A stretch of 64,000 nt of DNA from Metridium senile (Eukaryota; Cnidaria; Anthozoa; Actiniaria; Metridiidae): the NCBI GenBank assembly GCA_949775045.1, contig OX459095.1, forward strand, positions 20,578,311 through 20,642,310, read 5' to 3'. Numbering within the stretch: the first letter of the stretch is position 1; each line of letters opens with the position of its first letter. A program made the position numbers and the translations under genes. Of this stretch, positions 35,421 through 46,022 are shown in pieces. The notes under the pieces were generated by a model. The model had not been told where the DNA came from. It searched no databases and saw only the letters and a list, made by a program, of their open reading frames with translations.

Positions 35421-36760
35421 ACCTAATAGAATTGACTGTGTATATATAGATTCTAAACTTCTTTCTTTACAAAATAGTCCAACTAATGTTATTCTTGACT
35501 ATCTAGTCTAATGTTAACTCTTAATCAAGGGGAATCTCCCCTTTCTTTCAACGTATTACCTCATCTAATATTAACTCTTAATCAAGGGGAATCTCCCCTT
35601 TAAATATTACCTCATCTAATATTAACTCTTAATCAAGGGGAATCTCCTCTTTTTTCAATGTATTACTTCATCTGATATTAACTCTTAATCAAGGGAATCT
35701 CCTCTTTTTCAATGTATTACTTCATCTATTATTAACTGCTAATCAAGGGAATCCCCTTCATTTAAGTAACATTAGCTATTCATAACGTATTGACTTTATC
35801 AAAGGAATTCCCCTTCATTTAAGCTACATATTAACTAATCATCTCAATGACTGTTTAATAAGGGAATCCCCTAGAGTATAAACACTTGAGGCGTGGAATA
35901 TGTTGCACTAATTCTCACTAAATATCACTAATTAAACAAAAGAAAACAAAAGAGATGTAACACTATTTAGTGCTAATGATGTTGCACACGTTTAGTGTTT
36001 GTACTCTACCTTTCATGTAATTCATATCGCACTGTCTTTATCAAGGGAATCCCCATCATCCTTAATAACCAATTAGCATCCATCACTTAATGTGTGTTGT
36101 ATATAACTTCACTTTCACATCTACGGATTGACCAAACACTTCACCAAGAAGGTGTAAAAAGAAACCAAAAAATGTACAAAAAGAATGTATGTGTTAAAGA
36201 AATGTCATGTTGTGTTTCAAACATAGTGATTGCAATGAACTCTTGAAATAACTCGTCCAAAATAGACGATATATATTTTGTATTTTGATTATATTGGAGT
36301 GTTTTTCATTTCCTTTAAAAGTGATTTTCTTTCGTTCTGTTATTGTTCGTGTTTTTTATAATTGCACTTGTAAACCTTTACTTGGTGTTTTTTAAAGTTT
36401 AGATCTAACTAGCCTGGTTGTATTAAATGATCTTAGTATGGTACTATATAATTTGAAGATAAATACAATAGGATTTTCTGTGAAGTAATTGTTGCTAAAT
36501 ACCTTTAAGGGTTGTGACAACCACTCCAATATATTATATAATAACACCCAGTTTTATAATATCAGTTTGGTGTCGTTGGTTTATGACAACCACTCCAACA
36601 TGTAATACCCAGTTCTAATTCGTTGATATATGACAACCACTCTAAAATATTATAATATCCAGTTCTAATTAGTTTTATGACAACCACTCTAATATCGATT
36701 TGTTGATTTCATGTGTTAATTGCAATCATTCAAATGTATTAATAATCGTTATATGATTGT
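35421..36760 (+). other. 3' UTR / downstream region of EIF4ENIF1 with two tandem repeat families
   Basis: From ~35505 to ~35875, six or seven units of ~50-57 bp contain TTAACTCTTAATCAAGGGGA then ATCTCCCCTTT; AAGGGGA-ATC-TCCCCTT is a short perfect stem-loop. From ~36500 to ~36690, ATGACAACCACTCCAA recurs about four times. The MITE at 35874-36006 separates them. The poly(A) site could not be fixed; no AATAAA with good context was seen near the stop. Confidence 0.5.
35874..36006. mobile_element. 133-bp member of the 141-bp MITE family, copy 2
   Basis: GAGTATAAACACTTGAGGCG and CACGTTTAGTGTTTGTACTC are the ends; TA flanks both sides. It is more diverged than copies 1 and 4. Confidence 0.8.
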
Positions 36761-37017
36761 ACTCAGTGTTACATGCCCAAGTTTCTACATGTTTGCAATG
36801 TTCGTTTTTGTCCAGTATAGTGATATTTACAAATTATTAAGGGCATGTTATTGTAACTAGATGTTTTTGTTGTCATAATTTATTGAAATGAAACGTTGTG
36901 TTATATAAATGTTTGTTTCTAGTGAGTTTTGGGGATTGTTCAGGGGGTTGCAAAAACCATAATTCCTTTTCATTCCTGCATATAGGTTAAGACTGACAAC
37001 TATCTCGGACAAAATTA

Positions 37018-37242
37018 ATGGCAAAAACTTCGAACAACGAAGGCAACTCTCTTCCTTGCCTACACAATATTTCAAATATACCCCCATATACACCCCAACA
37101 AATGTTCGGTGTAGCTACCATTCAGGAATCGTATGATTTCATTCTCTTGCATCTTACGCCCAGTTTAGACGTCAAACTTTTGCGTATCAGAAATACCGCA
37201 TTCAATCTTGAAAACAATTCCATTACCATATATGGTATTGTA
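37018..37242 (+). CDS. Possible orphan first coding exon, hypothetical
   Basis: ATG at 37018 (MAKTSNNEGNSL...) stays open for 75 codons and reaches ATTGTAG followed by GTGAGAAGT, a good donor. No homologous family is recognised and no continuing exon was found before the repeats at 37401. It may be a chance ORF. The minus strand of the same stretch is also open, which weakens the case. Confidence 0.15.
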
Positions 37243-37400
37243 GGTGAGAAGTAACAAAAGACCTTGATTAGCGCACGATATTTTGTTTTAACATGTTGAG
37301 ATTTCAACAGAACAATAGGCATATCTTTGATACGTGGCACGTGCCGAAATCTAATTACCTTTGGGTTCGTGCTCTCTTTTCCTCGAAACTAGTAGTAGTA

Positions 37401-37830
37401 GAGTGAAAATAATATACCCGTGAAACAAGAAGTACTAATTATTACTAAATAGTGCTAATTAAACAATAGAAACCAATAGAATTAGCATAAAATATCACTA
37501 TTTAGTACTATTTACAGGGTTCGTGCTACTCCTTGAAAACTCCTTAGATTTGATTTACGTTTTTAAGGGCACTTGAAAAGCCCTTGAATTTTAGAAAATC
37601 AGCAAAAACTCCTTAATTCTAGCTAAAGTACGGTAAATTTTGATAAAATTTGTTCATTCTGTGCGACGTTAACAATGACAGGAATATCATTTATATATTA
37701 AAGCTGTCGCAAAAAGTGCTTAAAAATTACTTTTTGGTCCTTGAAAAATCCTTGAAAAATCCTTAGATTTTGTTTACTGACATCAGCACGAACCCTGTAT
37801 TTATGTTTCACGCTTTTAATGTTTGTACTC
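37401..37830. mobile_element. 141-bp MITE, copy 3, split by a nested element
   Basis: It starts GAGTGAAAATAATAT and ends TTTAATGTTTGTACTC, with TA on both sides. Removing the nested 283-bp insert and one 6-bp duplication leaves 430 - 289 = 141 bp, exactly the family length. Confidence 0.82.
37515..37797. mobile_element. 283-bp CAGGGTTCGTGCT element nested in the MITE
   Basis: CAGGGTTCGTGCT and AGCACGAACCCTG are terminal inverted repeats. TATTTA flanks both sides (37509-37514 and 37798-37803). The interior repeats CTTGAAAAATCCTTAGATTT-like words. The CAGGG terminus suggests hAT, though only 6 bp of duplication match. Confidence 0.78.
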
Positions 37831-38410
37831 TATATATTTTATCGAGCATTAAATAGTGCATTCCAAGACACCAATGTATTGTGTTATTCAATAGTTGGAA
37901 GCACATTTTTAGAGTTATAATTTACTTTATTTTAGTACATACTCAACAAAACAGTATATAGAAAACATCGATCTATTTAGTATCTTTATTTTCGGTTTAC
38001 AAGACCAACAATGCATTTCAGTCTTCTAATGTACTATTTAGTATTAACAAGTCAACCTTTATAGAAGCAGCTGTATGCATTTCAAAACTTTGATATCCAG
38101 AGAATTGAAGCGTTTCTACTCTCAGCATGACAATCACGATATAGACAGGTGTTTTCTATGATTTATGGATGACTAGAACTTGATGAAAAGATGTCAAACA
38201 CCGCTAATTATAATTAGACAATCTCGACGAAAAAGAAGAAAGGAAAAACATTCAAATTGAGAAACGACCCTGTTAAAAAAAACTTCCATAAAAATGGCTG
38301 ATATAGGGGGACTGAATAATACAGACTGTCGACAATACTCCAGTTTCGATTCACGTTATCTAGCACAGCTGTGTGCTATTTCACAAGAGGCACCTGATTT
38401 CCACAGGCTA

Positions 38411-38630
38411 AAGGCCTGGGCAAACGGTTTCAACATTGGCTTCACCATCCGTTTGATTTTGTTGAATGGCAATGTTTTTAAAAACGCTTTTAAACTCTTT
38501 CAACATCGATTCAAAACGTTTCAACAATGTTGAAAGAGTTTAAAAAACGTTTTAACATATGCCATTCAACAAAATCGAACGGATGTTGAAACAAATGTTC
38601 TCTGATGTTGAAACCGTTTGCCCGGGCCTT
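38411..38630. mobile_element. 220-bp foldback element
   Basis: AAGGCCTGGGCAAACGGTTT and AAACCGTTTGCCCGGGCCTT are the inverted ends; arms continue with TTCAACAT / ATGTTGAA words, several times repeated. It lies inside a short open frame that begins at ATG 38294. Confidence 0.78.
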
Positions 38631-39509
38631 TGAAAGTCTCGATTTGTTAATTGTTTTTTTTTTTTTGATATTCACAAATTCCTCGTAAAGCACGGAAGGA
38701 AATTATAGCTGTCAAACAATAGAAAATATATTTAAATGTACTCTTAAGTAGGCTATCACCTTGCAACTTTGTCAAATAGTGTACTAGATAACTGCATGGA
38801 GAATTGTTTAACAAAACGTGACTTGTTGGAAAAGGATGACTTCCCCCAGTGTAATCTCTTTAGGTGATCATATATTCCAGTAAACAATCACGCAACGCTC
38901 GCACGCAAGCAACGAGGGCATATTATACTACAACCAAATCAATCAGTTTTTGGTACATATATTTATTCATGATTTCAAAATTACAGTTCAGTTTACAAAA
39001 TAGAAGGATTTGAAAGGATTTGAAAGTTGTATTTTAGTGTTGCGTGCGGTATTCAGTGTCAACTTTGATCAAAGCCGGCTGCCACCATCACGACACTAAC
39101 AGCATGACAATCAACTTCAAGTTTTGCATGACAATTATCTCGCCTCCCTACTCAATCACCTGCAGATAACCTGTACCTCAATGATGGGGTAAAACATGAA
39201 CAAAACCCGCGGGAGGGGGAACTCGAGAGTAATTTAGTATCGGTAGTATCGGGTATGTAACCTCATTCCAAGGACTTTTTCCCTTCGTATTTCCCGCACC
39301 ATCCATAACCGAAGAAAAAAGGTCCTGGGAACTAGGTTGTCAGGTAAGCTCGTCGTATCTCTTAGCAGTCAATTTGGTATATTTTAGGTTTGAAAAATGG
39401 ACATCTAATTGAAAACTTCGATATTTCTTGGTATCTTTTAGGGTATATCCAAAAAGGAAAGCCCATCGATTTTCGCACATGCATTTTGTTTCGTTTGTTT
39501 TTGGTGGTA

Positions 39510-39770
39510 CAGTAAAACCCCGCGTATATTAAAGAACCTAGATTTTTCCAAGTCAGCCTGCATGAACAGGTTCTTATATAAATGGTACAATCAGGCTATC
39601 TAGGTTCTATTAGCATCACTCACTTCATCATTACAGCACCTTTCTTTCTATTTTATTTACATACAGGTCAATGCTTTTGCACATGGCTGGCTCTTTTTTA
39701 CAAAACAAAAATGAAAATTTCAGCCTGACAGGTTATAAAATTTTAGGTTCTTATACGCGGGGTTTTACTG
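39510..39770. mobile_element. 261-bp CAGTAAAACCCCGCGTATA element, TA duplication
   Basis: CAGTAAAACCCCGCGTATA and TATACGCGGGGTTTTACTG are perfect inverted ends; AAGAACCTAG / AGGTTCTTATA follow inside. TA flanks both sides. It shares its terminal CAGTAAAA with the elements at 41059 and 54687. Confidence 0.85.
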
Positions 39771-39999
39771 TATGATAGTTAATAGAAAAACTCAAACACA
39801 TTTACTGTAACTATTCGCTATTTTGAAACTTGATGTGCACGGTCATTGTCACGTGACCTTCGAAAACTCGAACAATAACCGTTCACTTTGAAGACTGCTG
39901 GTTTTCCTAACCAGTCCCCTCCCCTATTATGGTGGTATCTCGAAAGGACATAAAATCGTACGTGCCACTCCCTTTTTAAAAGATCGGTATCTTTTAAAC

Positions 40000-40075
40000 C
40001 AAATTCGTTACCAGGACCCTCTCCCTTCCCGCCCCACCCAACATTGAAAGGGAGAGGGCCCTGGGAACGAGGTTG
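40000..40075. mobile_element. 76-bp MULE-like mini-element with 10-bp target duplication
   Basis: CAAATTCGTTACCAGGACCC and GGGCCCTGGGAACGAGGTTG are inverted ends. TCTTTTAAAC is repeated exactly at 39990-39999 and 40076-40085. A 10-bp duplication is typical of Mutator-like elements. Confidence 0.8.
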
Positions 40076-40540
40076 TCTTTTAAACTAAACCATCTTCAGC
40101 GGCACACACCCGTATAGCAAAAAATGTGTGAGTCCAATCAATCAGATATCGCGATAAACAGATATCGCTGTATCACTGATATGCTAGTTTCTTTGAGTCA
40201 TTGATATATGATGATATGCAAGCTATTTGCGTGGCTTGACGGTACGCTTGATCTTTGCATTATGTGCACAGTGAATTACAAGAATAGTTGAAATTATTTG
40301 AATCATTCTTGAAATGTTTTATTTAAACATATTTATTTGTGCAGTATTTTCTCTGCGAGTGATTAACAAAGCTCACACAAGTATATATCATAGATTATAG
40401 AAAGCCACGCTAAAGAGTTAAAGTATCTTTATACCAGACCGTATTAAATGAATTCAAGACATTTTTGTTTTCCGTGTACAACTAGTCAAAGTGGCCTCAC
40501 GCAAATATGATGCCGGGAAGAGCCATGATTGATACCATCT

Positions 40541-40800
40541 GTCATGATCTGGTCTTACGCCCTGTCTGTCTACATGATTGGGTCTTGACCTGTCAGTGTA
40601 CACGATCGTGTGTTGGCCTCCCTGGCTATACACGATCGGTTCTTGGCCTGTATGTCTACATGATTGGGTCTTGGCCTGTCTGTCTACATGATTGGGTCTT
40701 GGCCTGTCTGTGTACACGATCGTGTCTTGGTCTCCCTGGCTACACGTTCGGGTCTTGGCCAGCCTGTCTACAAGATTGTGTCTTGGCCTGCATGTCTTAC
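40541..40800. repeat. 28-bp minisatellite, about nine units
   Basis: Units such as GATTGGGTCTTGGCCTGTCT followed by GTCTACAT repeat head to tail, with variants GATCGTGTCTTGG and CCCTGGCTACAC. Because 28 is not a multiple of 3, reading frames change unit by unit; long open frames occur on both strands and are not evidence of a gene. Confidence 0.85.
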
Positions 40801-42400
40801 GTGCTACGTGCTGTCGTAGCGATGTATTCAAGCAATCACAAACCGATAAAGGGAAACCATGGCAGACCTAGCCCACTAAGTTGATAAAAAAGCCCTGGAG
40901 GCAAAGTCGGAGAACCTCAACTCTCTTATGTAGAGCTTTTTCCTTTCCTCCCTCCCTCCTATAGTATGTAGCCAATCTTTCTCTCCTCCCCCCCCCCCCC
41001 CCCCCCCCTGCCCACCATTCTCGTTACCAAGGTCAGACTATCTACACTCTAAGCAGTACAGTAAAACCCCAAATTTGAGGATCCTTTGACGTCATCAAAT
41101 CCTTTGTTCTTGCCTAATTTGCATAAATATCCAAAAATTGTAAAATTTATTCATCGAGAAATTCAGCGCCCGTTACGTTTCGTGTCAATGTTCGCTCCAA
41201 TCTAAACATACATGAATTTTATGAGCTCAAACGTTGAGACAAAGCTTCGAGGGTTACAGCGAGGGGAAGAACTTGTAATTTAAAGCATTTTTCATATAAA
41301 AAAAAACTACTTCAAAGTTTCATGACAAAACAAGATGGCGGCCAAAATGGTCTAAAGAAAAGGTATGTAGTACTTTTGATTTGATATTTATTAGTGTTGG
41401 ACTTTTTTGTTCGAGTTTAGACCATTTTTGTTTTGGACATTGATATCTGTAGAATCTTCTGTTTTAATGCCAGTATGGCCAAGTCTCTAGTTTTAAGGCC
41501 AAGTTTCGAAATGTAGGAACAACAATTTTAGTCAGTTTGCTTCGTATCGATCGGCGGAATGTGATCTCATACTGACAGACTCAATATTTGCCTGCTTGAT
41601 GTAGAAGGCCATGCAGATATGGAAATTAAGGTTAATATTCATGGCAATAGTTAATGATTTTAACAGAAGCAACAATTCAACAACAATAATAATTATACAT
41701 GCAAGGTTTTTGGACAAAGGGTCTCAAATGTATGCAACTATCAAATGGTAACATGAGTAGAACCACCATTTGTCAATATTTTTAATAAATCATCACCCTT
41801 TTGCTCATGCGAATCACATCCACAGGTAATTAGACAGACCTAAACATGCTATTCAAGCTCTAACATCATTTTTTCCTGTGCTATCTTTCAATCCAACCAC
41901 ATACACTTGACACCTCGCAACAACAACCTTTCTGAATTAGGTGCATTATAATGATACAATTTGCACATAGACTGCAGCCAAATAATTACCCATGAAATAT
42001 GTAACATTATTTATGCATGAATAGCAACAAATCTGTTGGTTTCTATTGACAATTAGTGCCATTCTGTATTAATTAGATCGCTGTACTATTTTTTGGTGTG
42101 CATTTGACTTAATAGTAAGAATGTTTTGTGTCATTTGTATCATGTTGATAAATGCTTTCTTTTCTTTTTGGATAGGTCACTACCTCTTGGGAAGCTGCCA
42201 AACAGCAATAAAGTTATTCTCAATAAAGTTGCAAACTAAAATATTGAAGTATTAATCATTTTTTTAATGCAAATTAATCAGCATGTTAACCAACAACACA
42301 ATAAAGGCAAAATTTGAAGAATATCACAAAAAATGTTATTTATAATAGTGAGAGACCAAGAAATTCAATGTGAGGTGAAATCAAATTTATGTGATTATTA

Positions 42401-42702
42401 GAGCGTATTCGTATAACCAAATGAGAATATGTGTAAAATAATATGTTAATTAGGTGTGCGTGTTATAAAATGCTTCAGTGAGTTGCACTCTCGGCTTCAA
42501 ATAATCAAAATAAAACATGATATATTGACAACGAAAACGATTATAGATTTACTTGAAACCACTTTTATCAATGTTCTCCACAGTGGCTTGTGGCTCAAAG
42601 GAAAAAATAAAAGCAAATAGTTGCACGCACACCTACTGATAAACATGTTAGTTCACACATATTCTCATTTGCATTTTAAAAGTGGGTTATACGAATACGC
42701 TC
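42401..42702. mobile_element. 302-bp TIR element, TA duplication
   Basis: GAGCGTATTCGTATAACC and GGTTATACGAATACGCTC are the ends, flanked by TA. Inner words TGAGAATATGTGT and ACACATATTCTCA, and TAGGTGTGCGTG and CACGCACACCTA, are also inverted copies. Confidence 0.82.
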
Positions 42703-42911
42703 TAATATAGAAGTTATAACATGGCAATCTTGTTGTTCAGTTCTAAAATTAACAATGTGATTGTATTTTGATTAAAATTGTTTCACCATCTAACTAGAGG
42801 GTCCTGAAGGGGTAAAATGGGAGCTGGGATTGGCCTTTTTTGACTGGGAACATGGGTTTCTCTAACTAGTAACTATAGTGCAAAATAGCCCAAAAAATCA
42901 TTGGTTAGACA

Positions 42912-43314
42912 CCCGGGGGGGGTACTCCGCTAGGATTTGGGTAGGGGTGTTCCGCTGGGATCCTAAAACGGTGACCCTGTTTATGACAGAAAAAAAACAA
43001 ATTCGTATACCCTGTTTATGACAAGGGATAAAAATGGGACCCTGTTTATGACAGTTTAGGACCCTGTTTATGCCGCGAAAACGTGCTGAATTTCACGAAA
43101 GACGAAAGACCGCGCTGCTCATCGTATTACCTAATTAATATACCTGAATATGACAAAAAAACTAAGGAAATTGGGAAATGGGGTAAAAATATACCCTGTT
43201 CATGACAGAAAACTCAAAAACCCATACCCTGTTTATGACAGAAAGCTCGAAAAACCATACCCTGTTCAGCGGATCATCCCCGTATAGTAAATATATGGGA
43301 GTACCCCCCCCGGG
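42912..43314. mobile_element. 403-bp hAT-like MITE with 8-bp target duplication
   Basis: CCCGGGGGGGGTACTCC and GGGAGTACCCCCCCCGGG are the inverted ends. GTTAGACA is repeated exactly at 42904-42911 and 43315-43322. The interior carries about six copies of ACCCTGTTTATGACAG and CCGCTGGGAT / CAGCGGATCA. An 8-bp duplication suits hAT. Confidence 0.85.
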
Positions 43315-43379
43315 GTTAGACAATAGGAAACAAAAACTTTTAGTGTGAATTAGTACAAGCACTTAGAGTGAAGTCATTT

Positions 43380-43763
43380 AACCCGTGAAATAGATATTAG
43401 ACTAATACATGTTCACCTTAGCAGTCTAGAATTCAACTTTTGTGTCTATTTGACTACTGCATTTGAGCAAGCAATTTCTATTTTCACGGGTTAGAGTGAA
43501 GTCATTTAGAGTGAAGGCATTTAACCCGTGAAATAGAAATTGCTTGCTAAAGTGTAATAGTCAAATAGACACAAAAGAAAACAATTGAATTATAGACTGC
43601 TAAGGTGTATTAGTCTAATATCTATTTCACGGGTTAGAGTGAAGTCATTTAACCCGTGAAATAGATGTTATACTAATACACCTTAGCAGTCTAGAATTCC
43701 ATTGTTTTCTTTTGAGTCTATTTGACTATTACACTTTAGCAAGCAATTTCTATTTCACAGGTT
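43380..43763. repeat. Three 113-bp inverted-end units in alternating orientation
   Basis: Units at 43380-43492, 43523-43635 and 43651-43763, each bounded by AACCCGTGAAATAGA-type ends. Unit 2 is the reverse complement of units 1 and 3. The spacers are one or two copies of AGAGTGAAGTCATTT, and the same 15-mer or its complement also flanks the whole block. Confidence 0.92.
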
Positions 43764-44004
43764 AAATGCCTTCACTCTAAATGCCTTCACTCTAATATAA
43801 TTTTTAATAAACAAATTAACCCTTAAGCACTTTGAACAATATATAGATAGATTTTATTCCACTTATTGCAGGATATGAATTACAAGTGGGGTCAGTATTA
43901 CATAGTACTTACATTTACAACTAGACAAATTACACAAATATATTAACAATATTAATCGAATGTAGAATAAAAATATATGTAGCTATAAATAATGAAGATA
44001 TATA

Positions 44005-44182
44005 CACCTACTTGCAAGAACGTTGTCATACGAAAAAAGAACATTTGTATTTAGTGGATTAGGAATAAATTAAAAGTACAAAAGAAGATCACCGAAGCAG
44101 AATTTTTTCTTTTTGTAATTTATTCCTAATGCACTAAATACAAATGTTCTTTTTTATATGACAACGTTCTTGCAATTAGGTG
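44005..44182. mobile_element. 178-bp foldback MITE, TA duplication
   Basis: CACCTACTTGCAAGAACGTT and AACGTTCTTGCAATTAGGTG are the ends. Arms of ~65 bp include GAACATTTGTATTTAGTG and its complement. TA flanks both sides. Confidence 0.85.
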
Positions 44183-44868
44183 TAAGTACTCAGTTTGTTT
44201 CACATGTTTGTATCAAGTCATAAGCTTATGTATATAAATGCGAGCACATGGAGTTCACATCATTTTCATGCTATAATTCCATCGAAGAAGACTTTGTGTT
44301 TGGAATAGTTTTTGGAGAGTGTCACGTTTAATTTACAAGGAATCGTTTCGGTTTACTGCCATATTAATGTTTAAACTTAATTACATACAATTTCTTATCG
44401 AGAGAACAAAGAACAATCATATAAACCTATATAAAGTTTATCTAGTTGGCTGATACATCATGAAATGGGTTTGTTTTACGACTGCATTATTAGAACTACA
44501 ATGGGATACGCGCCGAGGATTTTAAAAGGAGCAAATATGATCACTTCAAATGATTGTAATATGCAATATATATAACAATTTGTCTCGAACCCAAATCCAT
44601 TTCTATCGTACTGATAACTCTAGGTTCCTTTTGCAAAGAAAACAATATAAAGAAAACACAAGTATTAAACTTAACTCGAAGTGAACACCGATCAGTTATT
44701 AGGCATTTTGGAGCGAATTAGAACAGCCTGAAGAGTTAAAAAAGGGACCCGAGTCCCTTCAAAGTCCACATATATGAATTTAGATGCCATCAATACTAGA
44801 TACATTTCTTATAGTACCTTTATTTCATTGCAATACTGTCTTGAAACTTAGCCGGCATTCCACATGCT

Positions 44869-45069
44869 CCTAAATACAGGAATCGCTCATTCATATCTAT
44901 ACTAATAATTGACAAGACTACTAGTGGAACCTCGAATACTTTACTATTACACTACAAACAAACCCTAATCCTAACCCTGACCCTAACCCTAACCCTAATC
45001 CTAACCAAAACCCTAACCCTAACCACAAGAAACAGCAAGAAACATGAATGAGCGAATCCTGTATTTAGG
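44869..45069. mobile_element. Inverted-end unit enclosing telomere-like repeats
   Basis: CCTAAATACAGGAATCGCTC and GAGCGAATCCTGTATTTAGG bracket ~150 bp. Inside, 44963-45028 is a run of CCCTAA units with variants (CCTAATCCTAACCCTGACCC), i.e. TTAGGG-type interstitial telomeric sequence. A short CCCTAACCCTAA word also occurs at ~28239. Confidence 0.8.
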
Positions 45070-45195
45070 AAAACTGCGGCATTCCTTCGTCCGCCATCTT
45101 GGTTTTATGTTTGGACACGTGACTTTGTGTTTTGAATATTTCAAAGAACAAAGGATTTGATGACGTCAAAGGGATCCTCAAATTTGGGGTTTTAC

Positions 45196-46011
45196 CAATC
45201 TCGAACCCAGAGCCTGCGTTACTCTTGGCCAGCAGTGCCGAGCAACGTATAACTCTGGGGTACCGGGATTCTCTGCTTATTGTAATTGGCCCTTGAAAAT
45301 ACAATAGTCAGACCGGAAACAGACGAAGTAAAACCTCTGATTGGTCCATCATGTAAACAAATGTACATTCAAAATGTAAATTTTACGATTAATACGACGT
45401 CAACGGTTCTTTAATACTAGATAGAATTATATCGTCATTTATGGAATATATGCGAGTCGCGAAGCGACGAGAAATTGCATCGCCGCGAAGCGATGATTAT
45501 CGAGTCGCGAAGCAAATTAGAATACACACAAAATACTCCTTTAAACTTATCTAAACCTTGACAATCCTCAGACCTCTGGCATCCAGTTATATATCTTAAT
45601 AAAGACCACGAAAGCAAACTAATAACCGTTGGAAAACTATAAATAAATCGACGGTTAAAGCGATCTAAATTGAAGGAGATTTAGACTCGTTTTTATATCA
45701 TTATATAAATCCTGATGGCCGTTAAAAAACCTTCCTAAACTTTAAATGTTTTATTAGTGAGGAAAATGTTTTTATTTTGGCTTAGAAAATATTTAAAATA
45801 CTACTAGGTCAACAATATTTTGAATGTCATATAACGTACTAAGTAACACAGGATGCCCAAACCAACAGATCATTATAATATTAACTAAGCATGCGCATTT
45901 CATGTTAAAACCGGAACTCCAAAATTGGAGCAGAATAATTCCGTTTCCCCAGAGTTATACGTTGCTCGGCACTGCTGGCCAAGAGTAACGCAGGCTCTGG
46001 GTTCGAGATTG
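45196..46011. mobile_element. 816-bp MULE-like element with 9-bp target duplication
   Basis: CAATCTCGAACCCAGAGCCT and AGGCTCTGGGTTCGAGATTG are the ends of ~60-bp inverted repeats (through GCAACGTATAACTCTGGGG). GGGTTTTAC is duplicated exactly at 45187-45195 and 46012-46020, inside the terminus of the 41059 element. No ORF of note. Confidence 0.85.
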
Positions 46012-46022
46012 GGGTTTTACTG

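Larger units (their letters stand above)
36760..41058. other. Gene-poor region after EIF4ENIF1
   Basis: No gene can be supported. It holds several inverted-repeat elements (37401, 38411, 39510 and 40000) and a 28-bp minisatellite (40541-40800). A further weak inverted pair at ~39262-39340 (AACCTCATTCC / GGAACTAGGTT) resembles the MULE-like ends. An ATG-initiated frame at 37018 and another at 38294 are noted separately. Confidence 0.45.
41059..46022. mobile_element. ~5-kb CAGTAAAACCCC element carrying many nested insertions
   Basis: Left end CAGTAAAACCCCAAATTTGA, continuing GGATCCTTTGACGTCATCAA; the inverse occurs at ~45141-45195 and is completed at 46012-46022 (GGGTTTTACTG), after a nested element. 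TA flanks both sides. Inner arm pairing includes AAGATGGCGGC (~41332) with GCCATCTTGG (~45094). No transposase was seen; most of the length is other elements (42401, 42912, 43380, 44005, 44869, 45196) and AT-rich sequence. Confidence 0.75.

Noticed and set aside
38294..38533. ATG frame MADIGGLNNTDC... as a gene start
   Set aside because: After 38 codons it runs into the foldback element at 38411; no donor and no recognised family.
40454..40884. Overlapping 125-aa open frames on both strands
   Set aside because: Both are readings of the 28-bp minisatellite; no codon-bias or family signal.
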